A stretch of 10,884 bases of DNA from Nitrospira sp. (GTDB lineage Bacteria > Nitrospirota > Thermodesulfovibrionia > Thermodesulfovibrionales > SM23-35): assembly GCA_016873595.1 (NCBI GenBank), contig VGWZ01000051.1, positions 1 to 10,884 of the forward strand, read 5' to 3'. How positions within the stretch are numbered: position 1 is the stretch's first letter; each line of letters opens with the position of its first letter. Under the pieces are notes generated by a model. The model was not told the origin of the DNA. It did not search any database and saw only the letters and a program-made list of their open reading frames with translations. Made by a program: the position numbers and the translations under genes. Shown here piece by piece: positions 1 to 6,150 of the stretch.

Positions 1-218
1 AGATTTTTGTAGAAACTTATGCAAGAGGTTATTTACCCCCATTTTCTTCCCCTACTATTTTTGTGAATAAAGCTATAGATTTAAAATTACTTATCTTTTT
101 AACCGCCTAAAAAATACACCTTTAAAAATACACCTTTTACGTTGTATAAGTCAAGAAATATTTTACTATTTATAACATTGTAGTAAGTCGAGTATGAGGG
201 TTGTTATGATGAATCATC
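1..218. other. Non-coding upstream region of the XRE regulator
   Basis: No supported gene is visible. The stretch is AT-rich and contains a 14-bp tandem duplication (110-137), a weak promoter-like region around 142-176, an inverted repeat TTACTA/TAGTAA (163-168 and 181-186), and a small palindrome abutting the regulator start (206-220). The first 100 bases show nothing I can assign; whatever gene lies further left is outside the window. Confidence 0.5.
110..137. repeat. 14-bp direct tandem duplication
   Basis: The unit AAAAATACACCTTT occurs twice back to back without mismatch (110-123 and 124-137). It lies 80-110 bases upstream of the XRE regulator start, where an operator or upstream promoter element could sit. 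The unit is twice seven bases long, matching the heptameric period seen elsewhere in the window; this may be coincidence. Function is unknown. Confidence 0.75.
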
Positions 219-220
219 AT
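142..220 (+). promoter_or_regulatory. Candidate promoter/operator region of the XRE regulator
   Basis: A -10-like TATAAC (171-176) lies between the arms of an inverted repeat TTACTA (163-168)/TAGTAA (181-186). A TTGTAT (142-147) further up is too far for an optimal -35 with that hexamer, but gives 16-bp spacing with TACTAT (164-169). A second hyphenated palindrome, ATGATG-AAT-CATCAT (206-220), overlaps the first bases of the start codon. XRE-family repressors commonly bind such dyads at their own promoter, so autoregulation is plausible. No strong promoter is evident, so this is a weak call. Confidence 0.3.
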
Positions 221-587
221 GCAAAAAAGGAAGATCAAAACGAGCAGGGAGATTGGTGAAAAGATTAAAAGGAGACGAAAGGAGCTTGGAATTTCTCAGG
301 AAAGACTGGCTGAAATATTAGGCGTTACTTATCAGCAAGTCCAGAGATATGAAAACGGAACAAACAGGCTCAACGTGGAAAATATTCAATCGATTGCAGA
401 CGCGCTATCTGTTCCTGTATCGTATTTCTTTGAGGATGGTAAGACCTCAATTGTCTCAGAAAGACCATCGCTCTATTTACCTGCCGATGAAAGCAAACTT
501 CTTAAATACTTCAGAAGAATCAAAAATAACACTTCTAAAAATGTTGTCCTTCAGGTCGCAAGGCTTGCAGCGAGGGGGAAGAGTTAG
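219..587 (+). CDS. XRE-family helix-turn-helix transcriptional regulator
   Basis: A 122-residue soluble protein with one Cro/C1-type DNA-binding domain at about residues 12-70. The scaffold helix SQERLAEILG (26-35) is followed by the recognition helix TYQQVQRYENG (37-47), a textbook HTH_3 pattern ending in the usual P-V-S-Y-F-F stretch. Residues 85-122 form a short, basic, probably helical tail with no ligand-binding or protease domain, so it is most likely a small dimeric repressor. ATG 219 is the first possible start, because a stop codon lies in frame at 207-209. No good Shine-Dalgarno sequence is visible (GAGGG ends about 18 bases upstream), so translation may be weak or the transcript short-leadered. 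It stands alone and converges on bioD; targets cannot be read from the context. Upstream dyads suggest autoregulation. The HTH family call is secure, the biological role unknown. Confidence 0.9.
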   Translation: MQKRKIKTSREIGEKIKRRRKELGISQERLAEILGVTYQQVQRYENGTNRLNVENIQSIADALSVPVSYFFEDGKTSIVSERPSLYLPADESKLLKYFRRIKNNTSKNVVLQVARLAARGKS

Positions 588-637
588 TGAATTACCCTCA
601 CTTAATTTTCTCAATAAACCCCTTTGCAACTTTTAGA

Positions 638-761
638 TAGTGTCTGTCCATAAACTCAGGTTTTTGTCATTCCTGCAGAAGCAGGAATCCAGAACCTATT
701 GAAATAACTGGATTCCCGTTTTCACGGGAATGACGTAAAGACAATTTATAAACAGACTCTA
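638..761. repeat. MITE-like palindromic element with two internal hairpins
   Basis: The outer ends are imperfect inverted repeats of 17 bp, beginning TAGTGTCTGT (638) and ending ACAGACTCTA (761), about 14 of 17 matching. Inside are two 27-bp arms (666-692 and 708-734) that are inverted copies of each other and each also self-complementary: ATTCCTGC/GCAGGAAT on the left and ATTCCCGT/ACGGGAAT on the right. Both ends carry a TA dinucleotide, as expected for TA-targeting (IS630/mariner-like) elements, but a target duplication cannot be proven. There is no transposase, so it would be non-autonomous. It lies between two convergent genes (xre and bioD), where the hairpins could also act as a bidirectional transcription barrier. 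Confidence 0.7.
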
Positions 762-837
762 AATAGTCTTTGACTGAACGAGTATCGTAGATAAGCCCTC
801 TGTAATAACCTGCTATATGCAAAGCATCATAATAGAT

Positions 838-1572
838 TCAGAGATATTTTTTGATTATCTCACTATCAAGGTTTTTTACTGCCTTTTCGATAGTATCACT
901 TTCGAAATTCTCAAGGTAAGGGAATATCCCTATAATTGGAACAGGGCTGATCTGTGTTATTACCTTTGGATTAGTATCTTCAGCGAGTGTGTCTTCAGGT
1001 GGATGACCATAATTAATGATTATCCCTGCAACAAGAAGACCCTCTTTAATTGCATAGTTGACTGTCAGCATTGTATGATTGATTGTTCCAAGACCTGGCC
1101 TCGAGACTATTAGGAGTGGCAGTCCAAAGTCTTTTGCAAGATCAAGGACAGAATAATCTCTTGTGATCGGGACAAGCAGCCCACCAATCCCTTCAACGAT
1201 TATAACATCATATTTTTTTGAAAGTTCTGTGTATGCCTTCTGTATCTTTTTAAAGTCAACAGAAATTCCTTCTATCTCAGATGCAGGCAAAGGAGCTAAC
1301 GGATTCATAAAACGAACAGGTGTAATAAAATCGATGGATTCGTTCACATTTGAAATATTTTTTAAGAATGTTCCGTCAGACGAAATCAAAGTTTTTTCTT
1401 TACTGCTGACTGCTGACTGCTGACTGCTGACTGCTATTTTGCATCCTGTCTCTATAGGTTTCATACCACAGACTTTGAGACCAAGAAGACCGATAGTCTT
1501 AATTAATGCTGCAGTTATGACTGTTTTGCCGACCCCTGTATCAGTGCCTGTTACGAAAAAACCTTTTGGCAC
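838..1572 (-). CDS. bioD: Dethiobiotin synthetase BioD
   Basis: Cytosolic ATP-dependent enzyme that closes the ureido ring of dethiobiotin from 7,8-diaminopelargonate, CO2 and ATP, the step before biotin synthase. The 244-residue protein has the P-loop GTDTGVGKT (9-17), the KPIETG segment with the substrate-binding lysine (K38), an aspartate in SSDG (D66) and VEGIGG (126-131), all in family order; the usual length is 225-240. The start is GTG at 1572 with GGAGG a few bases upstream; an in-frame stop at 1590-1588 excludes a longer form. It follows bioF on the same strand after a 160-bp gap holding a palindromic repeat, so co-transcription is likely but not certain. Oddity: residues 46-57 are encoded by a 7-bp tandem repeat inserted in the loop between K38 and D66, making that loop longer than in Escherichia coli BioD. 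The frame is intact here. Confidence 0.95.
   Translation of the reverse strand: MPKGFFVTGTDTGVGKTVITAALIKTIGLLGLKVCGMKPIETGCKIAVSSQQSAVSSKEKTLISSDGTFLKNISNVNESIDFITPVRFMNPLAPLPASEIEGISVDFKKIQKAYTELSKKYDVIIVEGIGGLLVPITRDYSVLDLAKDFGLPLLIVSRPGLGTINHTMLTVNYAIKEGLLVAGIIINYGHPPEDTLAEDTNPKVITQISPVPIIGIFPYLENFESDTIEKAVKNLDSEIIKKYL
1402..1435. repeat. Heptanucleotide tandem repeat inside bioD (ACTGCTG, about 4.9 copies)
   Basis: Four perfect copies of ACTGCTG plus six bases of a fifth run without mismatch inside the bioD reading frame (minus-strand unit CAGCAGT). They encode a serine/glutamine/alanine-rich stretch, residues 46-57. Because the unit is 7 bp, gain or loss of one or two copies shifts the frame, and three copies add or remove seven residues. 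The tract sits in a variable surface loop after the KPIETG motif, which explains why it is tolerated. Confidence 0.95.
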
Positions 1573-1612
1573 AAATCCTCCAGTGTCCTATTTCAAAGCA
1601 AAGCAACTTATT

Positions 1613-1688
1613 TGTCATTCCGAGTCCGCCAAGGAGGACGAGGAATCTCGTCTTGAGATTGCTTCGGTCGTGCGACCTCGCAATGACA
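1613..1688. repeat. Palindromic multi-hairpin repeat between bioF and bioD
   Basis: A 76-bp element bounded by inverted ends TGTCATTCCGAG (1613-1624) and CTCGCAATGACA (1677-1688), 11 of 12 matching. Between them are three short stems: GTCCGCC/GGAGGAC (one mismatch), AATCTC/GAGATT (perfect) and GGTCG/CGACC (perfect). This resembles the dispersed TGTCATT-bounded intergenic elements frequent in Nitrospirota and Deltaproteobacteria; I recognise the type from memory only. It lies in the transcribed gap of the presumed bioF-bioD operon, where it could form a processing or attenuating RNA structure. Confidence 0.7.
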
Positions 1689-1732
1689 GCATAAAGAATA
1701 AATGTTAAGTAAATGTGGAAATAAGACAATAA

Positions 1733-2887
1733 TCATATTTTCACTTCCCTGAGTGCTTCAATGAGCCTTTCAATATCTTCATTAGTATGTGAGGCAGTTA
1801 CTGTAATCCTTATTCTTGGTTCCTTCACCGTAGGTGGCCGTATAGCAGGTGCAAAAATACCTTTTTCATAGAGGTGTCGTGACACATGCAGAGTATTTTC
1901 TATAGTCCCTGTTCTTATAGGAATGATGGGTGTTTCACTCCCCATGATGTCATATCCGATATCTTTAATATTATTGACCACCTTATTCCTGTTTGCCCAG
2001 AGTTTCTTTATTAAGTCAGAATCTTTTTCAATTATTTCCAATGCAGCTATAGATGCTGCGATAACGCATGAGGGAAGGGCTGTCGAAAATATAAAGCTTC
2101 TCGCAGTATTCAAGATCCATTCAACAACACCAGAACTCCCTGCAACAAATGCTCCAAAAGAGCCGAGGGCTTTAGAAAATGTTCCCATCTGAACAATCCA
2201 CTGCTCAGGATGAATATTAAAATGTGAAAGTGCGCCTTTGCCATTCCCAAGTATGCCGGTGCCATGTGCGTCATCTATATAGAGGAGTGCATTATTTTTC
2301 TTACATATTTCGTAAATATCATTCAAAGGAGAAATATCTCCATCCATGCTGAAGATTGTATCTGTTATCACTATTTTTCTCTTTGCAATCTTTTTTCTTA
2401 TGAGTTCTTCGAGATGAGACAAGTTCTTATGTCTGTATATCAGTATATCTACTTTACTCATCCTGCATCCGTCAATGATACTTGCATGGTTGAGTTCATC
2501 GCTGAATATTGCTGTATCCTCATCAGTAATGGCAGGTATAATTCCTGTATTTGCAGCATAACCTGAACTGAAAATAAGGGCAGCCTCTGTATTTTTAAAT
2601 TGTGCAATTTTGTCTTCAAGCTCTTTGTGGAGGGTGCTTCCTCCACTGAGAAGTCTGGAAGCAGCAGAGCCATAACCATAATCATCGAGAGATCTTTTTA
2701 CCTTATCGATTATATAAGGATGGGTTGCAAGACCAAGGTAATTATTAGATGAGAAGTTCAGATACTCCTTACCGGCAAATTTTATTCTCGGACCCTGTGG
2801 AGATTCTCGATCTTTTATTTCCCTGAATAGCCTGTTTTCTTTTAAAATCTTGAGTTTTTCTGAGAACACAAGCGTATTGTAACACAA
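1733..2887 (-). CDS. bioF: 8-amino-7-oxononanoate synthase BioF
   Basis: PLP-dependent alpha-oxoamine synthase condensing pimeloyl-ACP/CoA with L-alanine to 7-keto-8-aminopelargonate, the first committed step of biotin ring assembly; cytosolic homodimer. At 384 residues it matches the usual length. Diagnostic segments are LNFSSNNYLGL (43-53), GYGSAASRLLSGG (71-83), the PLP-stacking histidine in NHAS (133-136), DDAHG (205-209) and the Schiff-base lysine K239 in GTFSKALGSFG. Glycine C-acetyltransferase (Kbl) is the close alternative, but the adjacent bioD favours BioF. The start is uncertain: the longest form uses TTG at 2887, with only weak G-rich sequence upstream; GTG at 2869 (residue 7, then FSEKLKILKENRL) aligns well with typical family N-termini but also lacks a Shine-Dalgarno. 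It diverges from the ATP synthase genes and probably heads a bioF-bioD transcript. No clear minus-strand promoter was found. Confidence 0.92.
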   Translation of the reverse strand: MCYNTLVFSEKLKILKENRLFREIKDRESPQGPRIKFAGKEYLNFSSNNYLGLATHPYIIDKVKRSLDDYGYGSAASRLLSGGSTLHKELEDKIAQFKNTEAALIFSSGYAANTGIIPAITDEDTAIFSDELNHASIIDGCRMSKVDILIYRHKNLSHLEELIRKKIAKRKIVITDTIFSMDGDISPLNDIYEICKKNNALLYIDDAHGTGILGNGKGALSHFNIHPEQWIVQMGTFSKALGSFGAFVAGSSGVVEWILNTARSFIFSTALPSCVIAASIAALEIIEKDSDLIKKLWANRNKVVNNIKDIGYDIMGSETPIIPIRTGTIENTLHVSRHLYEKGIFAPAIRPPTVKEPRIRITVTASHTNEDIERLIEALREVKI

Positions 2888-2964
2888 GAAGCTGTACCCA
2901 TCACCATCAATAAGTGCCTAAAATTAAAATTTATTAAAAAAACTTTTTTTATTAATAAAATCTC

Positions 2965-2994
2965 TTGACAAATTTTTTTATGCTGTGATATGCT
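2965..2994 (+). promoter_or_regulatory. Sigma70-type promoter of the ATP synthase operon
   Basis: A perfect -35 TTGACA (2965-2970) and a -10 TATGCT (2989-2994), 18-bp spacer, are strengthened by an extended -10 TGA directly upstream (2986-2988). A T/A-rich tract precedes the -35 and could serve as an UP element. Transcription should begin near 3000-3003, giving a leader of about 33 nt with AGGAG (3019-3023) before the first atpF-type gene. This is the strongest promoter-like site in the window. Confidence 0.85.
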
Positions 2995-3034
2995 TTCAAT
3001 GCTTTTTTAAACTGCCCCAGGAGAAGGTGCAATT

Positions 3035-3454
3035 ATGCTAGATATTAACTGGACGTTTTTTGTTTTTGTTTTAAACTTCTTCATATTGATATTCATTTTA
3101 AACAAAATCCTCTTCAAGCCTCTTTTAAACCTCTTCAAAGAACGAGAAGATACTGTTAAGGGCTCTCTTGATACAGCGAAGGAGATGTCAAATAGAAGAG
3201 AAGAGAGTATTGCCAATTTAAAAAGAGCATTCTCTGAAGCGAGAAGCAAGGCAAAAGAAATATTTGACACATTCAGGGCTGATGGTCTTCAGAAACAGAG
3301 AGATGTTGTTGCAAAAGCTGATGCAGAAGCATCTGAATTACTCGAAAAAGCCAAGGTAGATCTCAGGGCTGAGGCAGAAAGGGCAAGGAAGGCCTTGAGG
3401 GCTGAGGTAGATAAGTTCTCTGACGAAATTGTAAGAAAGTTGGTAAAGGCATGA
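3035..3454 (+). CDS. atpF': F1Fo ATP synthase subunit b' (b-type peripheral stalk protein)
   Basis: One of two b-type subunits forming the peripheral stalk that holds F1 against the membrane a subunit. The 139-residue protein has one N-terminal membrane helix (about 5-27) and the usual KPL turn (28-30), then a long charged coiled coil rich in A, E, K and R (about 35-139). It lacks a cleavable signal and is shorter than its neighbour, as expected for b'. ATG 3035 has AGGAG/AAGG upstream. Its stop overlaps the next start in an ATGA (3451-3454), pointing to translational coupling and near-equal synthesis of the two b subunits. Two different b genes are typical of photosynthetic bacteria and of several anaerobic lineages. 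Which copy should be called b and which b' rests on order and length only. Confidence 0.9.
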   Translation: MLDINWTFFVFVLNFFILIFILNKILFKPLLNLFKEREDTVKGSLDTAKEMSNRREESIANLKRAFSEARSKAKEIFDTFRADGLQKQRDVVAKADAEASELLEKAKVDLRAEAERARKALRAEVDKFSDEIVRKLVKA

Positions 3455-4065
3455 AAAAATTTCAAATTTCAAATTTCAAATTTCAAATTAAAAGAATATT
3501 CATTATTTTTACATTTTGTATTTTGAATTTTGCATTTGTATCTATCGCATTTGCGGTGAGTGGTGGCGCAGAAGAAGCTCACACTCCCTGGTGGAAGGAT
3601 TACTTCTGGAAGATTTTTAATTTCGGAATAATAGTCGCATTAGTTTATATTTTTGCGAGAAAACCTTTTATGGCATTTTTGAGACAGAGAACAGAACTGA
3701 TAGAGAAAACCCTTAAAGAGGCGCAAGAGGCAAAAGAGCTTGCGCAGAAAGCACTTCATGAGGTAGAGGAAAGGCTTAGGACAAAAGATATGGAGATAGA
3801 GAAGATTCTCTCGGCATCCAGCGCCATTGGCGAAGATGAGCAGAAAAGGCTTATAGAGCAGAGCGACAAACTCAGAGAAAAGATATTAGAGCAGGCAAAG
3901 GTAAATATTGAGTATGAACTCAAGCATGCAAAAGAAGCGATTAAGGCAGAAGCAGTTGAGATTGCTATTGAACTTGCAGAGAAGAAGCTTAAAGAGAAGT
4001 TAACAAAAGAGGAACAGGAGAAGCTGCTTGAAGAATCCATTGTAAAGATAGGGGGAAGTAAGTGA
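3451..4065 (+). CDS. atpF: F1Fo ATP synthase subunit b with N-terminal signal-like extension
   Basis: Second peripheral-stalk subunit, 204 residues. Residues 1-35 resemble a signal peptide (basic start, hydrophobic 16-34, cleavage plausible after AFA at 33-35). A short extracytoplasmic segment WWKDYFW (47-53) leads to the true membrane helix (about 53-69), the RKPF turn (70-73) and a long coiled coil (about 75-195). A signal-bearing b subunit is known from related anaerobes. ATG 3451 overlaps the b' stop (ATGA); the 3' end overlaps the delta GTG start by 4 bp. Oddity: residues 3-13 are encoded by a perfect 7-bp tandem repeat and residues 21-30 by a second, degenerate heptamer series, so the leader seems to have been built from repeat DNA. 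A TTG or GTG farther in could start a leaderless form, but coupling favours 3451. Confidence 0.92.
   Translation: MKKFQISNFKFQIKRIFIIFTFCILNFAFVSIAFAVSGGAEEAHTPWWKDYFWKIFNFGIIVALVYIFARKPFMAFLRQRTELIEKTLKEAQEAKELAQKALHEVEERLRTKDMEIEKILSASSAIGEDEQKRLIEQSDKLREKILEQAKVNIEYELKHAKEAIKAEAVEIAIELAEKKLKEKLTKEEQEKLLEESIVKIGGSK
3457..3539. repeat. Pair of heptanucleotide tracts in the 5' end of atpF
   Basis: The first tract (3457-3489) is AAATTTC repeated four times without mismatch plus AAATT. The second (3512-3539) is CATTTTG, TATTTTG, AATTTTG, then CATTTGT. The second is roughly the reverse complement of the first, so the pair forms an imperfect stem-loop around 3490-3511. The tracts begin six bases into the gene. 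Both look like intergenic low-complexity repeats captured into the coding frame. Confidence 0.9.
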
Positions 4066-4601
4066 TAAGACTGAAGGAGGCAAAGAGATACGCGAAGGCA
4101 TTACTTGATACCGTCGGCATCGAAAATGCACCTCAGGCTCTTCGTGAGCTTCAAATGATAAATGATCTTATGGTCAAAAACAAAGAATTTAAAAATCTGC
4201 TTGCGAATCCGCAGTTTTCCTTAGAGGAGAGAGAAGCAGTTATAAAACAGATCACAGCAACGTTAAAGCTTTCTGATAACATAGTAAAATTTATTGTGCA
4301 CCTGTCTGAACTTATGCTTATTATCCAACTTTCAGAGATTATAAGGATAGCCACAAGTCTCTATCTTGAGAAGAAGAAAAGAACAAGGGCAGTGGTTATG
4401 ACACCGATTGAGGTAGGTAAGGATTATGAGAACAGGCTCAGATCATCTCTGGAGAAACTGATAGACAAGTCTGTTGACATAGAGTATGTGATTGACCCCT
4501 CTCTCCTTGGTGGGGTTCTCATCAAGGTTGGGAGTACCATGTATGATACCAGTGTAAAAGGCCAGTTGAGGCTTTTAAGAGATGAGCTTATAAAGGAGTG
4601 A
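4062..4601 (+). CDS. atpH: F1Fo ATP synthase subunit delta
   Basis: OSCP/delta subunit, which caps the F1 head and joins it to the two b subunits; 179 residues, normal length. The N-terminal helical bundle (about 1-105) starts with the family-typical RYAKALLDTV pattern (9-18) and contains the LLANPQFS loop (46-53). The C-terminal part carries DPSLLGGVLIKVG (145-157) and the ending GQLRLLRDEL (167-176), both diagnostic. It starts with GTG at 4062, inside the overlap GTGA with the b stop; GGGGGAAG (4051-4058) is the ribosome site. Only four bases separate its stop from the alpha start, and the alpha Shine-Dalgarno AAGGAG (4593-4598) lies in its last codons, so it is tightly coupled on both sides. 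Nothing unusual was noticed. Confidence 0.95.
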   Translation: MIRLKEAKRYAKALLDTVGIENAPQALRELQMINDLMVKNKEFKNLLANPQFSLEEREAVIKQITATLKLSDNIVKFIVHLSELMLIIQLSEIIRIATSLYLEKKKRTRAVVMTPIEVGKDYENRLRSSLEKLIDKSVDIEYVIDPSLLGGVLIKVGSTMYDTSVKGQLRLLRDELIKE

Positions 4602-4605
4602 TTTT

Positions 4606-6123
4606 ATGGCTATTGAACAAATCAAGACAGCAGAGATAAGTGAGCTTTTAAGAAAGCAGATAACAGATTTCGAGAAAAAAGTTGATGTGAGTGAGATTGG
4701 TGTTACCACATATGTCGGCGATGGTGTTGCTAAGATATATGGGCTTGATAACGCTATGTCTTCTGAGCTGCTTGAGTTTCCAAATAATGTCGTTGGTATG
4801 GTCTTGAACCTTGAGGAAGACGCAGTTGGTGCCGTTCTTTTCGGTGAGGACAAGCTTGTGAAAGAAGGCGACATCGTAAAGCGTACGGGTAAGATCATGG
4901 TAACTCCTGTTGGCGAGGCGATGATAGGTAGAGTGGTAGATGCTATCGGAAGGCCTATAGATGGAAAAGGTCCTATTCATACTACAGAGACGAGAAAGGT
5001 GGAGGTCGTAGCACCGGGAATCATAAAGAGACAGCCTGTTAGTGCACCGCTCCAGACAGGTCTCAAGGCAATAGACGCTATGATTCCCATCGGAAGGGGG
5101 CAAAGAGAGCTCATCATAGGTGACCGGCAGATTGGAAAGACCGCTATCCTGATAGATACGATTATCAATCAAAAAGGCGGAGATGTGATCTGTATCTATT
5201 GTTCAGTGGGACAGAGGAGACCGGCTGTCGTGCGTTTAGTCAATACTCTCGAGAAATACGGAGCTATGGAACACACAATAGTCGTTGTTGCGACAGCGAG
5301 TGAGCCAGCTCCAATGCAGTATATAGCTCCCTATGTGGCCTGTGCGATGGGTGAGTATTTCAGGGACAAAGGTAGGGATGCCTTTATCGGGTATGATGAT
5401 CTTACCAAGCAGGCATATGCCTATAGGCAGCTCTCATTGCTCCTCAGGCGTCCACCAGCCCGTGAGGCATACCCAGGAGATGTATTCTACCTCCATTCAA
5501 GACTCCTCGAGAGGGCATGTAAGTTATCGAATGAGGAGGGGGGTGGTTCACTCACAGCCATTCCAGTAATTGAAACCCAGGCTGGAGACATATCCGGATA
5601 TATACCTACAAATGTTATATCCATTACTGATGGTCAGATATTCCTTGAGTCAGAGCTCTTTTACGGTGGTGTCAGGCCGGCTATTAATGTCGGTCTTTCA
5701 GTAAGCCGTGTTGGAGGCGCTGCCCAGATAAAGGCTATGAAACAGATCGCCGGAATGCTCAGGCTCGACCTTGCACAGTATAGAGAGCTTGCTGCATTTG
5801 CACAATTTGCCTCTGACCTCGACAAGGCAACCCGGTTACAGCTCGAGAGAGGGATAAGGATGGTTGAACTCCTGAAGCAGGACGAGTGTGTGCCCATGCC
5901 TGCGGATGAACAGATAATGCTCATCTTTGCAGGGACACAGGGCTTCCTCGATGATGTTCCTATTGAGGCGATTAAAGCCTTTGAGGAAGGGTTCCTTAGA
6001 TATATAAGAGCAGAGAAGCAAGATCTCAAGAAAGAGATAATGGCAAAGAAGACAATAGATGATGACATGAGAAATAAGATTACCGAGGCGGTTACAACCT
6101 TTAAAAAGACATTTCAACCATAA
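4606..6123 (+). CDS. atpA: F1Fo ATP synthase subunit alpha
   Basis: Non-catalytic nucleotide-binding subunit of the alpha3-beta3 head; 505 residues, within the normal 500-515. The N-terminal beta barrel (about 25-95) is followed by the nucleotide-binding domain with P-loop GDRQIGKT (172-179), IGYDDLTKQA (261-270) and the arginine finger R368 in LSVSRVGGAAQ, which reaches into the beta active site. The C-terminal helical domain includes AQFASDLD. The start ATG 4606 has AAGGAG eight to thirteen bases upstream. The coding region ends in TAA followed directly by TAA, TAA, TAG and TAA in the same frame (6121-6135), a run of five stops. Cytoplasmic, peripheral to the membrane. The family assignment is secure. 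Confidence 0.98.
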   Translation: MAIEQIKTAEISELLRKQITDFEKKVDVSEIGVTTYVGDGVAKIYGLDNAMSSELLEFPNNVVGMVLNLEEDAVGAVLFGEDKLVKEGDIVKRTGKIMVTPVGEAMIGRVVDAIGRPIDGKGPIHTTETRKVEVVAPGIIKRQPVSAPLQTGLKAIDAMIPIGRGQRELIIGDRQIGKTAILIDTIINQKGGDVICIYCSVGQRRPAVVRLVNTLEKYGAMEHTIVVVATASEPAPMQYIAPYVACAMGEYFRDKGRDAFIGYDDLTKQAYAYRQLSLLLRRPPAREAYPGDVFYLHSRLLERACKLSNEEGGGSLTAIPVIETQAGDISGYIPTNVISITDGQIFLESELFYGGVRPAINVGLSVSRVGGAAQIKAMKQIAGMLRLDLAQYRELAAFAQFASDLDKATRLQLERGIRMVELLKQDECVPMPADEQIMLIFAGTQGFLDDVPIEAIKAFEEGFLRYIRAEKQDLKKEIMAKKTIDDDMRNKITEAVTTFKKTFQP

Positions 6124-6150
6124 TAATAATAGTAAGACAGGGGATATTAA

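Noticed and set aside
588..837. Small gene or ncRNA in the xre-bioD gap
   Set aside because: The structure there is explained by the palindromic element; the remaining bases show no ribosome site with a credible reading frame and no promoter.
1402..1435. Repeats in the window as a CRISPR array
   Set aside because: Units are only 7 bp and contiguous with no spacers, and no cas gene is present.
838..1572. bioD as a pseudogene because of the repeat insertion
   Set aside because: The reading frame is continuous and all catalytic motifs are present in order; the repeat only lengthens a loop.
2888..2972. Minus-strand promoter for bioF overlapping the ATP synthase promoter
   Set aside because: TTGTCA (minus strand, 2971-2966) is a possible -35, but no acceptable -10 lies at 16-18 bp; the tract is simply A/T-rich, so no call is made.
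3007..3270. Minus-strand open frame antisense to the b' gene
   Set aside because: It overlaps the promoter leader and coiled-coil coding region; its serine/leucine-rich composition is typical of the reverse of lysine/glutamate-rich helices.
4648..5172. 174-codon open frame on the minus strand within atpA
   Set aside because: Antisense shadow of the conserved alpha nucleotide-binding domain; no ribosome site or domain visible.
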